This document shows, in pieces, positions 53,301 through 64,000 of a stretch of 64,000 bases of DNA. The position numbers were made by a program, and so were the translations under genes. Origin of the DNA: Mesostigma viride (taxonomy: Eukaryota > Streptophyta > Mesostigmatophyceae > Mesostigmatales > Mesostigmataceae); NCBI GenBank assembly GCA_009746045.1, contig RPFO01000034.1, positions 1,989,146 to 2,053,145 of the forward strand, written 5' to 3'. Under the pieces are notes generated by a model that did no database searches, was not told the DNA's origin, and worked only from the letters and a program-made list of their open reading frames with translations. Numbering within the stretch: the first letter of the stretch is position 1; each line of letters opens with the position of its first letter.

Positions 53301-56300
53301 GTTTGTGCTGCAGGTTTGTTATCTGGTACTGACAAACCACAGCGTGCAATAGCTCTCGTTTGTACTGCAGGCTTGTTATCTGGTACTGACAGACCACAGC
53401 GTGCAATAGCTCTCGTTTGTACTGCAGGTTTGTTATCTGGTACTGACAAACCACAGCGTGGAATAGCCCTCGTTTGTGCTGCAGGTTTGTTATCTGGTAC
53501 TGACAAACCACAGCATGCAATAGCTCTCGTTTGTACTGCAGGTTTGTTGTCTGGTACTGACAAACCACAGCGTGCAATAGCCCTCGTTTGTACTGCAGGT
53601 TTGTTGTCTGGTACTGACAAACCACAGCGTGCAATAGCCCTCGTTTGTACTGCAGGTTTGTTGTCTGCTACTGACAAACCACAGCATGCAATAGCTCTCG
53701 TTTGTACTGCAGGTTTGTTATCTGGTACTGACAAACCACAGCGTGCAATAGCTCTCGTTTGTACTGCAGGTTTGTTATCTGGTACTGACAAACCACAGCG
53801 TGGAATAGCTCTCGTTTGTGCTGCAGGTTTGTTATCTGGTACTGACAGACCACAGCGTGCAATAGCTCTCGTTTGTACTGCAGGTTTGTTATCTGGTACT
53901 GACAAACCACAGCGTGGAATAGCCCTCGTTTGTGCTGCAGGTTTGTTATCTGGTACTGACAAACCACAGCATGCAATAGCTCTCGTTTGTACTGCAGGTT
54001 TGTTATCTGGTACTGACAGACCACAGCGTGCAATAGCTCTCGTTTGTACTGCAGGTTTGTTATCTGGTACTGACAAACCACAGCATGCAATAGCTCTCGT
54101 TTGTACTGCAGGTTTGTTATCTGGTACTGACAAACCACAGCGTGCAATAGCTCTCGTTTGTACTGCAGGTTTGTTGTCTGGTACTGACAAACCACAGTGT
54201 GCAATAGCTCTCGTTTGTGCTGCAGGTTTGTTATCTGGTACTGACAGACCACAGCGTGCAATAGCTCTCGTTTGTGCTGCAGGTTTGTTATCTGGTACTG
54301 ACAGACCACAGCGTGCAATAGCTCTCGTTTGTACTGCAGGTTTGTTATCTGGTACTGACAAACCACAGCGTGCAATAGCTCTCGTTTGTGCTGCAGGTTT
54401 GTTATCTGGTACTGACAAACCACAGCGTGGAATAGCTCTCGTTTGTGCTGCAGGTTTGTTATCTGGTACTGACAAACCACAGCGTGCAATAGCTCTCGTT
54501 TGTGCTGCAGGTTTGTTGTCTGGTACTGACAAACCACAGCGTGCAATAGCTCTCGTTTGTGCTGCAGGTTTGTTGTCTGGTACTGACAGACCACAGCGTG
54601 CAATAGCCCTCGTTTGTGCTGCAGGTTTGTTATCTGGTACTGACAGACCACAGCGTGCAATAGCTCTCGTTTGTGCTGCAGGCTTGTTATCTGGTACTGA
54701 CAGACCACAGCGTGCAATAGCTCTCGTTTGTACAGCAGGTTTGTTATCTGGTACTGACAAACCACAGCATGCAATAGCCCTCGTTTGTGCTGCAGGTTTG
54801 TTATCTGGTACTGACAAACCACAGCATGCAATAGCCCTCGTTTGTGCTGCAGGTTTGTTATCTGGAACTGACAAACCACAGCGTGGAATAGCTCTCGTTT
54901 GTGCTGCAGGTTTGTTATCTGGTACTGACAGACCACAGCGTGGAATAGCTCTCGTTTGTGCTGCAGGCTTGTTGTCTGGTACTGACAGACCACAGCGTGC
55001 AATAGCTCTCGTTTGTACTGCAGGTTTGTTATCTGGTACTGACAAACCACAGCGTGCAATAGCCCTCGTTTGTACTGCAGGTTTGTTGTCTGGTACTGAC
55101 AGACCACAGCGTGGAATAGCTCTCGTTTGTACTGCAGGTTTGTTATCTGGTACTGACAAACCACAGCGTGCAATAGCTCTCGTTTGTGCTGCAGGTTCGG
55201 TATCTGGTACTGACAAACCACAGTGTGCAATAGCTCTCGTTTGTACTGCAGGTTCGGTATCTGGTACTGACAGACCACAGCGTGGAATAGCTCTCGTTTG
55301 TACTGCAGGTTTGTTATCTGGTACTGACAGACCACAGCGTGCAATAGCTCTCGTTTGTACTGCAGGTTTGTTATCTGGTACTGACAAACCACAGCGTGGA
55401 ATAGCTCTCGTTTGTACTGCAGGTTTGTTATCTGGTACTGACAAACCACAGCGTGCAATAGCTCTCGTTTGTGCTGCAGGTTTGTTATCTGGTACTGACA
55501 AACCACAGCGTGCAATAGCTCTCGTTTGTGCTGCAGGTTCGGTATCTGGTACTGACAAACCACAGCGTGCAATAGCTCTCGTTTGTACTGCAGGTTTGTT
55601 ATCTGGTACTGACAAACCACAGTGTGCAGTAGCTCTCGTTTGTACTGCAGGTTTGTTATCTGGTACTGACAAACCACAGCATGCAATAGCTCTCGTTTGT
55701 ACTGCAGGTTTGTTGTCTGGTACTGACAAACCACAGCATGCAATAGCCCTCGTTTGTACTGCAGGTTTGTTATCTGGTACTGACAAACCACAGCGTGCAA
55801 TAGCTCTCGTTTGTACTGCAGGTTTGTTATCTGGTACTGACAAACCACAGCGTGCAATAGCTCTCGTTTGTACAGCAGGTTTGTTATCTGGAACTGACAA
55901 ACCACAGCATGCAATAGCCCTCGTTTGTGCTGCAGGTTTGTTATCTGGTACTGACAAACCACAGCATGCAATAGCCCTCGTTTGTGCTGCAGGTTTGTTA
56001 TCTGGTACTGACAAACCACAGCGTGCAATAGCTCTCGTTTGTACTGCAGGTTTGTTGTCTGGTACTGACAAACCACAGCGTGGAATAGCTCTCGTTTGTA
56101 CTGCAGGTTTGTTGTCTGGTACTGACAAACCACAGCGTGGAATAGCTCTCGTTTGTGCTGCAGGTTTGTTATCTGGTACTGACAGACCACAGCGTGCAAT
56201 AGCTCTCGTTTGTACTGCAGGTTTGTTGTCTGGTACTGACAGACCACAGCGTGGAATAGCTCTCGTTTGTGCTGCAGGTTTGTTATCTGGTACTGACAAA

Positions 56301-59300
56301 CCACAGCGTGCAGTAGCTCTCGTTTGTGCTGCAGGTTTGTTATCTGGTACTGACAGACCACAGCGTGGAATAGCTCTCGTTTGTACTGCAGGTTTGTTAT
56401 CTGGTACTGACAGACCACAGCATGCAATAGCTCTCGTTTGTACTGCAGGTTTGTTGTCTGGTACTGACAAACCACAGCGTGCAATAGCTCTCGTTTGTAC
56501 TGCAGGTTTGTTATCTGGTACTGACATACCACAGCGTGCAATAGCCCTCGTTTGTACTGCAGGTTTGTTATCTGGTACTGACAAACCACAGCATGCAATA
56601 GCTCTCGTTTGTACTGCAGGCTTGTTATCTGGTACTGACAAACCACAGTGTGCAGTAGCTCTCGTTTGTACTGCAGGTTTGTTATCTGGTACTGACAAAC
56701 CACAGCATGCAATAGCTCTCGTTTGTACTGCAGGTTTGTTGTCTGGTACTGACAAACCACAGCGTGGAATAGCCCTCGTTTGTACTGCAGGTTTGTTATC
56801 TGGTACTGACAAACCACAGCGTGGAATAGCTCTCGTTTGTGCTGCAGGTTTGTTATCTGGTACTGACAAACCACAGCGTGGAATAGCTCTCGTTTGTGCT
56901 GCAGGTTTGTTGTCTGGTACTGACATACCACAGCGTGCAATAGCCCTCGTTTGTACTGCAGGTTCGGTATCTGGAACTGACGAACCACAGCGTGCAATAG
57001 CCCTGTAGCCTGCAGGCTTGTTATCTGGTACTGACAAACCACAGCGTGCAATAGCTCTCGTTTGTGCTGCAGGTTTGTTATCTGGTACTGACAAACCACA
57101 GTGTGCAGTAGCTCTCGTTTGTACAGCAGGTTTCTATTCTGGTACCGACAAACCACAGCGTGCAATAGCTCTGTAGCCTGGTCGGGCTATTGTTTGTTCT
57201 GACGTCGCTATAAGGAATACGACACCATAACTTTGGAGGGGCAAACTGAAAACCGCGTGATGCAAGGAAAGGCCAGACTCGCTGGCATATCTCCGGGATG
57301 GGGATAGAGGCCAGGGAATGGCCCCCCTTGCTGTTGTGGGCGAGGGCAGCCACATTGAACGCGCGACAACAGCGCACCTGACGGCGGCAGCGGCTCCAGG
57401 AAACATGACATATCGTTTTCTTTCCTTCCTTCTCTCATGCCTCCTTCATCTACAATCAAGCTCCCATCAAGGGGTAACTCACCTGGTCGATCACGCCGTC
57501 AAAGAAGTCGGTGGGCTGCCCCTTCTCCTGCACAGCCGCAAAAGGTCAGGCAAGTAGGGATGGTAGGGGTGGTGGGGATGCGGTCCAACAAGTAGGGGTG
57601 GTGGGGATCAGGTCCAACAAGAAGGGGTGGTGGCGATCAGGTCCAACATGTAGGGGTGGTGGGGATGCGGTCCAACAAGTAGGGGTGGTGGGGATCAGGT
57701 CCAACAAGTAGGGGTGGTGGGGATGCGGTCCAACAAGTAGGGGTGGTGGGGATCAGGTCCAACAAGAAGGGGTGGTGGCGATCAGGTCCAACATGTAGGG
57801 GTGGTGGGGATGCGGTCCAACAAGTAGGGGTGGTGGGGATCAGGTCCAACAAGTAGGGGTGGTAGGGATCAGGTCCAACAAGTAGGGGTGGTGGGGATGC
57901 GGTCCAACAAGTAGGGGTGGTGGGGATCAGGTTCAACAAGTAGGGGTGGTGGGGATCAGGTCCAACAAGTAGGGGTGGTGGGGACCAGGTCCAACAAGTA
58001 GGGGTGGTGGGGATCAGGTCCAACAAGTAGGGGTGGTGGGGATCAGGTCCAACAAGTAGGGGTGGTGGGGATCAGCTCCAACAAGTAGGGGTGGTGGGGG
58101 TCAGGTCCAACAAGTAGGGGTGGTGGGGATGCGGTCCAACAAGTAGGGGTGGTGGGGATGCGGTCCAACAAGTAGGGGTGGTGGGGATGCGGTCCAACAA
58201 GTAGGGGTGGTGGGGATGCGGTCCAACAAGTAGGGGTGGTGGGGGAAAAGTCAGACGAGCATGCCTTGGACAGGACATAGCAAGATGGCCGAAACTGCGG
58301 GGCAGCTCTTGGCATGAAAGGACCTTGAATGGCAACACGTACATTTTCCGACATGAGAGAACACTCACACAGATTAACGCTACAACTACGCGGGCATTAC
58401 AGAAAGAACACGACAACTCCAAAGAAGTCACTCCGGAAATAGGGATCGCTCAATTTTCGAGGGAATGATGTGGAGTATCCACTGAACAACACAAGAGCCT
58501 CTGCCCACTCACCTGCATGGCACCAAACAGGACGGGAGTCTCTGGGTTGCGGTCCTGCGGGCCTTCCTTTTGGCTGCAATCGTTTGAGGGAGGCCGCCAG
58601 CATAACATGGGCCCACCAACATGGGGCCATACACCGTTAGCATATGACAGGCATTGGAGCCCGGATCAACCAACTACTTGTTCAGCGTCGAGATGAGACC
58701 ACACTAGCCAATCCATAGGTTTTGCCAAGCGGCGCAACTGGCCACTTGGGCCTACGGCGATTATTTCGTTCAACTGCCGGGTCAGCGATACCAGTCATGG
58801 CCATCCATGCCAGCGTGCCCAGTTTTTCGTACCCGCAAAAGACAGCCCACTTTGACGATGTATATTTTACGGGAAAACCAAAGCATCCCCATGAACCATT
58901 CGCACAGCTGTTGCCATGGAAGTAGGGTGCATTGAGTGAGATTGTGAAACACTCTAACGAAAAAACGTATTTCTTTGTGTTCCTGGGAGATGACGTCACT
59001 CCTATGGGAGGGATACTGTTGAGATACTACTACACTACTATTGCTCTGGAAGGGCCATCTTCCATATGGACGGGCCACTAGGATACCTGCACGTGGTTTC
59101 ATCCGTGCGTGTTTCATCCCCGTGCGCGTGGTTTCCGGTGCAAAGGCACGGGGATGTGGTATCACGCGCACGGCGTTGGCAACATGGCCGCCTAGGAACA
59201 GGGCGGTACTCGGTATCAGATGCCGTGACTGATGACTGAGGGGCCGTGAATGAGGAAACATGGGGGATGAACGTGGCCCCACAGGGCCACCCGGCGGCCT

Positions 59301-60776
59301 TGTCATGCAATACCACGCACGCAGCATTGTCATTGTCATGAAACCATCTGCTATCACATCATCACACGTTGTCATTATCATTATCAAATCAGCACTGTCG
59401 TTGCTATCATGACAATCAGTACGTAGTAATCATGGTATTCTTGATGGCAGACGTAATACTGCTGCTATCATGGCTATTAATGCCGCACCTCGCGCGCAGA
59501 GTCCCGTTGATGAATATCTTGGACTGCTTGAGCTCGCCATCGTAGACCACAGCGATGTGGGAGAATTGCTGCAGGGGGAGGCGCGGCTGCGTGCATCGCA
59601 GGCCCCAGGGAGCCACCTGCGCAACGCCAGGGTGACAGCCATCCATGCACGCCCAGCCGGGTGTAGGTCAGGGAGGGAAAGACAAATAGTGCATATGATG
59701 CCCTCGTTTCGCAAGAGCTCTAACAGGTATAAGCCACTCGATGCTGATCACCTCTGTGCCACGAGAAGAGAACTACCACTCTCAGGGACCCCGCTGCTAT
59801 CCATCGTTTTGTAGCCTTATGACTCACCCCCATGTCGTGGGTATTTAAGTAGCCCTACATTTATGTGAGCCTATGTAGCCCACCCCTAGGTTCGACTCAC
59901 CCCTAGGTAATGTAAAGCTTATCAGTTTCTGTCACCCTGCGCAGTTACGTGCTTCTATTCATGATGTAACGACTCACCCTGGATGGCTAATCACCCTACA
60001 TACTGCTTACCTCGCGATGGAAGAAGACCTCCGCCGCTCGCGTCATCTTGAGCATGTACTGGCCCCACTTGCCGCGGTTGTACTTGGACACAACGGTCAT
60101 CTCCTTATCTGGGCATGCAAAGTGCCGGGGTTTGATAATATAGAAATCGTAGTAGAATAATAAGAGCGGGGTAGAATTAATAGCGAATGACAAGACGTCT
60201 GGGCACGAGAAGTGGTGGGATTCCGACTTCACAGCATGATTCGACATCACTTTGTCTGGCCACGCAACGGCATCGGATTCCAACGTCACAACATGATAAG
60301 TAATCTTCTTATCTGGGCAACCGGCAGGATTAGACATCAAAGAGCGAGCCGTTTTAGGGGAAAAGGGAAGGGGCCAACCGCATCTAGAAAGGCATACCTC
60401 CGAGCGAGAGCAGAAAACTGGAGACAAAAGGGACAAGGACAGGGCAGCGGTGTTGTGGTGGGCAGGAGCATCGATCAAGAGAGCTGACAACCAGGACTAA
60501 AGGCTGGTAGCCATTCAACAACTTCTTTATACGAGCGCAAAAAAAGTTGAGAAATGTCAAGAATTGCGGGCCACAGTGGCATGGCCCATGGCTTATATAA
60601 TATCTACTTTTGTGTGAATAGGATAGTTGTGTAGTATGGTACTAGTACAAGTACCACAAGTATTTAAGTAACAGGCCGCGTGCTCACCCGCGATCAGCGG
60701 CATGACCCACGCCTCGATCGTGAACGGCGCCGTGTCCCCAAACTGGAGGTTGCCACTATTCTCCAACTCCACGTAC
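44347..60776 (-). CDS. Laminin-G-like (concanavalin-fold) domain protein, 5' end not found
   Basis: Minus-strand exons 60776-60688, 60108-60011, 59568-59489, 58573-58513, 57527-57483, 49739-49662, 48094-48030, and a possible terminal exon 44491-44347 (stop TAA). All junctions are GT/AG and phases agree, which random frames would not do. Joined, they give one LamG_3-like domain: YVELENSGNLQFGDTAPFTI, EAWVMPLIA, VVSKYNRGKWGQYMLKM, FSHIAVVYDGE, KIFINGTLRA, PVLFGAM, FFDGVIDQ, IRIWEVARTPEQIQESMHMA, LTGSEQGLVGYWTFDE. The final exon fits the phase but its sequence is not conserved, so it is less sure. Such domains bind sugars or proteins, usually on extracellular or surface proteins. The 49739-57483 intron is 7.7 kb and nearly all minisatellite. 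Confidence 0.85.
45286..45392. repeat. 32-bp minisatellite, about 3.3 units
   Basis: Unit ggtggtgcaagcatggggtg followed by gggccagcgcag, in the last intron of the laminin-G-like gene. Confidence 0.9.
45628..46000. repeat. 68-bp minisatellite, about 5.5 units
   Basis: Unit contains gactgaggatgggaagggag and gcaagacaaggcgtggtact; units differ by few bases (aataag/aatgag/tttgag). Confidence 0.95.
46645..47862. repeat. 49-bp minisatellite, about 25 units
   Basis: Unit gttcttccgtccccatcacc..caacagcttcact(c/g)ccccatgccat(gag/tcg/tag)t. A few units lack one base. Open frames here are repeat artefacts. Confidence 0.95.
47860..47985. repeat. Poly-C / C-rich tract (G-rich on the transcribed minus strand)
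   Basis: Two runs of about 17 C separated by gccacccgcccccg, then cccgcctg repeats. The G-rich sense strand of the gene could form G-quadruplexes just after the 48030 donor. Confidence 0.85.
48084..48345 (-). repeat. Four tandem copies of the acceptor edge of the 48094 exon
   Basis: ccgaccaggccctggcgtcg occurs at 48084, 48166 and 48243, and as ccgaccaggccctcgcgt at 48320, period about 77-82 bp. On the minus strand each copy carries GCCAG|GGCCTGGTCGG, that is intron AG plus exon start. Confidence 0.9.
48463..49205. repeat. 42-bp minisatellite, about 17 units
   Basis: Unit ccactgcttctcctacctgt followed by tgtgtgccatttatctcggcag. The 42-bp length keeps frames open on both strands, giving spurious 250-320-residue frames. 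Confidence 0.95.
49778..57180. repeat. 57-bp minisatellite, about 130 units, in one intron
   Basis: Unit ggtttgttatctggtactga then caaaccacagcgtgcaatag then ctctcgtttgtactgca. Variants combine a small set of alternatives (gtt/att, aaa/aga, cgtgc/catgc/cgtgg, gct/gcc, act/gct). A distinct variant with ccctgtagcctgcagg recurs at about 50396, 52105 and 57002, with ggttcggtatctggaactga before it in the first and last. Each unit has ctgcag, an AG acceptor-like site on the gene's strand. Confidence 0.97.
57548..58245. repeat. 29-bp minisatellite, about 24 units
   Basis: Unit gatcaggtccaacaagtagg ggtggtggg, alternating gatca and gatgc types in blocks. It starts about 20 bp from the acceptor of exon 57527. 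Confidence 0.95.
60101..60325 (-). repeat. Decayed copies of the acceptor edge of the 60108 exon
   Basis: The true edge ctccttatctgggcatgc recurs as gacgtctgggcacg (60195), ctttgtctggccacgc (60250) and cttcttatctgggcaacc (60304). The spacers of the last two also match (ggattcc.ac.tcaca.catgat). Confidence 0.75.
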
Positions 60777-63700
60777 CTGGCGCGGTGGGGGGTGGGGGGG
60801 AGGGTGGCAGAAGTCAGAATAAGTTGCCGAACAGTAATGCCGCTGAAACGGGGATTTGCACACACAGCCGAGGGGGATCGCGCGCAGGATGGGGGACAAC
60901 AATTAGTGACAGCGCATTGCGGGGGGATGGATTAGAAATGGGTGGCATCCTTGCAAAAGCCACAGAAAGAGACTTGCCGCTGTACGTCGTTACCATGGAC
61001 CAGCTGAGTACATCAGTAAATGTATCCATGCACGCCCGAGAAATGAGCTGGGCAACGATCTCTTGAGAACAAGGGGGCAAATCCCTGCCGCGATAAGACA
61101 GGCAAAGCCCTGTCTTGACAAGACGGGCAAATCCCTTCATTGACAAGGCTTTATAGACGAGCTGATGTACACCCTGAAGCAACGTACCCAGAACTAGCCC
61201 AGAACTAGCCTGTGGTTGTCTGAAAAGCTGCCACAGCATCCGGACGCATGGCACAGTTACAAAGAAAGGCACTTGAAAACCAAAACACCTCAAAACTTTC
61301 CACGACCTGAAGACGCAGAGGGACAAGCTTCAGACTGCTGAACACACATGATACTACAAGGGCTTGCTGCTTGCATCCCCAAACTATCGAGGCGCACACA
61401 CAAACGGATATAAGAAGGCGTAAGAGGATGCGGGCCAGCAGCAACAAGTGGTCGCCGTGAATGGGCACCACCCCACACTGATCAACAAATTCAGCCGGCA
61501 GCACGACAAGACCCTGGCAGGGAGACCTTACTCTGAGTTGCTGCGATTGACACGAAGTGCACAACCCCGTCCGGATCCGGTGCCCTCGCTCACCGATCCC
61601 GCCTGTGTGTGGCATGTCATGCCCGCGATGATGCCATCAACCAAACCAGACCAACAAGCACACATACACACACACACACGTGTGCAGCTGCGTCAGGTAG
61701 CAGCAAGGGGTGTGGCAGCAGGCCGTGCTCTGCCTTGGGCACGCACACTCATACCTCTCCCCCTGAAACAGTGCATTCACTCCCACTTCAGTATCCAGTT
61801 TATGAGGATCTGACGTGCAAGGACGTGCCAGCCGACATGCAGCTGCGGGCTCCGGGTGCCTCTCACGATCTCAACTTGCATAAGATCTCAACTTGCATAG
61901 GTGAGGAATGACCGCGCTACCCTGCACATGCAGTGCTGCGCACACCGAGCATTTCCTGTGCTGCCCACACCAAGCACTTCCTGTGCTGCACACACCAAGC
62001 ATATATGCTGGCATACAGCTGAGCCTGCTGGGGGCCCCCAGAAGCAAGACATGCATGCACCGCCACTGACCCAATACGGGTGGGTCGTAAGAGGAGCGGT
62101 GCAGCCGGTATGAAGATTGGAGCCTCCTTTGATGGCGTTTACTTAACTTTTTTGTGGACAAGGATGGCACAGACATCATCATCTAATGACGTGCATGCTC
62201 TGACACCTCAAAGTGAGGGCATAAAGCACCACGCACACCATCACTCGTGCAGGCGTGCGGACGCCAGCAGCATTTTGATTGACCCATACCCTGCAGAGAG
62301 GCAAGAGGGTAAACCAGGTGAGGCTTCACCGGGTGTCTTGGCATCCACAGCCCTGTGGTCCATCATGCTGGCACAAAGCCAAGCAAGGGACACCGATTGG
62401 GGACATAATTACAGCCGTAGTTGTATAATCCAACAGGCCATAAGCAGGCCGCCAACAGGCCATACTCAGTGCGGCCAACCGGCTACCGTTATGTTGAAGC
62501 AGCGCGCACAACCGGCTACAGTCCTGCGTAAGCAGCGGGGCCCACCATGATGACCGGCTGCGAGAGAGCACCCTCCAGGGCGGGCCGAAGCGGGCCTGGT
62601 CCGTGTCGGTTCTGCGATCGACGGCAGGCAGGGTTGTATGTGCAGTACAAGCCAAGAGGGCAGGCCTTGAGAGAGAGGCAGAGCATTGATGGCAGGGAGC
62701 GGGAGGACATCGCTGGTGGTGATACATTCAATATTGTTATATAACAGAGTTTCGAGAACGGGTGGACATCGCTGGTGGTGATACATTCAATATTGTTATA
62801 TAACAGAGTTTCAAGAACGGGTGGCTATCACTGGCGTGTGGACTGTGAGCGCGAGGGGGCGACGAATGCGCTGTGTGGGGTGTGAGGGGTGGGGTGTGGG
62901 GTGTGGGGTGTGGGGTGTGGGGTGTGGGGTGTGGGGTGTGGGGTGTGAGGGACGGACTCACCCTCATTTGTGGCTACGGGCATGCCGAAGTATGTTGCAG
63001 GCATGGATAAGTAGGGTTTGAATCCTGCAACCGCTGCCATGATTGCCATCGTCGATGCCTGCACAGATAGGACATGCCTTGCGCATGATGCTGGTGCCAT
63101 GCTGAGGCGAACGCTCGAGAAACGCTAACGCAACGCCCGGGCAAAAAAGCGAAAGGGTTGATGTGCTTCAACAACACTTGGCAGTAACACGGCAGTGAAG
63201 GTAGTAATGCACCGAACAGGAAGTACAGTACCAGGTCCAAAAGACCCCTTCAAGGCCTATCAACGAGGAATCATGGACACCGCCATTGATCATGTAGCAA
63301 TGCACTGCTCTCGGGATTAGAGGCAGCCATCCCGCATATCACTGTTAACAAGGAATCCGGTTCATGTTACTTTTTTAGATCCATTTCTGGTGGGGTGGGT
63401 TGGATACTGTGGGGCGGACTGAGCGGCAGCCATAAACAACCCATATGCATGGGCACGATTGCTAGAGAAAAGTCAGGTAGCCCCCCTACGGCCGCCCTAG
63501 CGCATGCCAGCCATGCAAAACTCAATATAAGAAGTCCTCACCGAAATACAGGGCTTCAAAAAAAGGCTAGCGTTGAGAACACGTGCCGAGACACACAGGT
63601 GGTGAGGTGAGAAAACATCGCGGTTGTTAGCATCCGCCACGCCAACCGGGCATACTAGGGCGCGCTCCTATTGATCGTTGGATTCATGTGGATACCTTAA

Positions 63701-63780
63701 AGCACCCCGTGTTCATACTCGGACACACAAGCATACCGTGAAGCGCTCCTATTCACATTGAATCCTACTCACACGCGTAC
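60777..63780. other. Probable intron/upstream region of the laminin-G-like gene, no confident exon
   Basis: One or more exons must precede 60776, since the phase is 2 there. Weak candidates flanked by AG and GT occur at about 61420-61527 and 62955-63060, but neither shows a known family. Small repeats: a 28-bp unit about three times at 61917-62005, a 59-bp unit twice at 62707-62826. Confidence 0.4.
62876..62950. repeat. 7-bp microsatellite (gtgtggg)n
   Basis: About ten units of ggtgtgg, next to a donor-like gtgagt on the minus strand. Confidence 0.9.
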
Positions 63781-63810
63781 CTTGAACCCCTCATACTCCT
63801 CCTTGGACAC
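63688..63810 (-). repeat. Decayed copies of the EF-hand exon donor edge
   Basis: The true edge gcgtaccttgaacccctcat (63775) recurs as gcataccgtgaagcgctcct (63731) and ggataccttaaagcaccccg (63691), each followed by related gttcatactcggacac-type sequence. Confidence 0.65.
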
Positions 63811-63862
63811 CTTGCCGTCGCCGTCGTCATCAAAGAAGGGGCCGAGTTGCACCACCTTGGAG
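63781..63862 (-). CDS. EF-hand exon (partial gene)
   Basis: 82-bp minus-strand exon, acceptor CCGCAG before 63862 and donor GTACGC after 63781. It encodes VVQLGPFFDDDGDGKVSKEE YEGFK, where the 12-residue calcium loop starts at the first D of DDDGDG: Asp at 1, 3 and 5, Gly 6, Val 8, Glu 12, all as required. It lies about 3 kb upstream of the first laminin-G exon on the same strand and could belong to that gene or to a separate calcium-binding protein running off the right edge. Confidence 0.7.
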
Positions 63863-64000
63863 CTGCGGTTTGGCCCCGAAGGTGCATGCGGGAAACCCAG
63901 TACCCATTTGTGTGCAAGTGCGGAAACCAATAGGTCAAATAGGAGGGGCCATAAGGCAACGCATTAAATATACCCCATTCTATTAACCATGGAACTCAAG

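Noticed and set aside
49658-57094. Minus-strand frame of 2478 codons and plus-strand frame of 1629 codons
   Set aside because: They arise because the 57-bp unit is a multiple of three. The region lies between two well-supported exons of another gene, several frames are open at once, and no protein family fits the 19-residue repeat.
45628-58245. CRISPR-like direct repeats
   Set aside because: Head-to-tail arrays without unique spacers, in introns of a eukaryotic gene.
61205-61615. Candidate exon with a leucine-rich hydrophobic run
   Set aside because: An acceptor-like AG precedes it, but donor and phase do not link to 60776 and no family is recognised.

Overview
The window is nuclear DNA from a eukaryote, most likely a flagellated green alga. 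Two independent signs support this. A spliced WD40 gene at the left end matches LWD1/DCAF7, and its wording is closer to the plant form than the animal form. An intact intronless gene next to it encodes SF-assemblin, the filament protein of flagellar roots. Short phase-consistent exons with GT/AG junctions, long repeat-filled introns and nested retrotransposons also rule out a bacterial source. The species cannot be named from the sequence.

Layout. 1-6265 (minus): seven exons of LWD1, whose 3' end lies beyond the left edge. 6266-7794: shared upstream region of two divergent genes. 7795-8655 (plus): SF-assemblin. 8656-13150: gene-poor DNA with small dispersed repeats. 13150-21105 (minus): a decayed LINE reverse transcriptase split by a young Copia-like LTR element (14523-20675, 5-bp target duplication). 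21110-22790 (minus), 31360-33240 (plus) and 41715-43345 (minus): three copies of a LINE ORF1-only element. 22860-30668 (plus): a second Copia-like LTR element, nearly identical LTRs, 5-bp target duplication. 34340-41711: a DNA transposon of about 7.4 kb with 32-bp terminal inverted repeats, inverted arrays of an octamer near both ends and a candidate transposase; it sits inside the ORF1 of the third LINE copy. 44347-60776 (minus): a host gene with a laminin-G-like domain in seven confident exons plus one possible last exon; one intron holds about 7.4 kb of a 57-bp minisatellite and the others carry 29-, 42-, 49-, 68- and 77-bp arrays. 63781-63862 (minus): an EF-hand exon, perhaps the 5' part of the same gene.

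Main points. (1) Both Copia-like elements share an unusual build: LTR ends AGTT...AACT rather than TG...CA, HGDD in the reverse transcriptase where Copia has YVDD, and an aspartic protease-like segment between integrase and reverse transcriptase instead of before integrase. (2) At many coding edges (splice donors, splice acceptors and one stop codon) the edge itself recurs as decayed tandem copies in the adjoining non-coding DNA, which suggests that introns here grow by tandem duplication across exon borders. (3) The DNA transposon combines 3-bp target duplication, inverted CACCGTGA arrays and a DUF7869-like protein.
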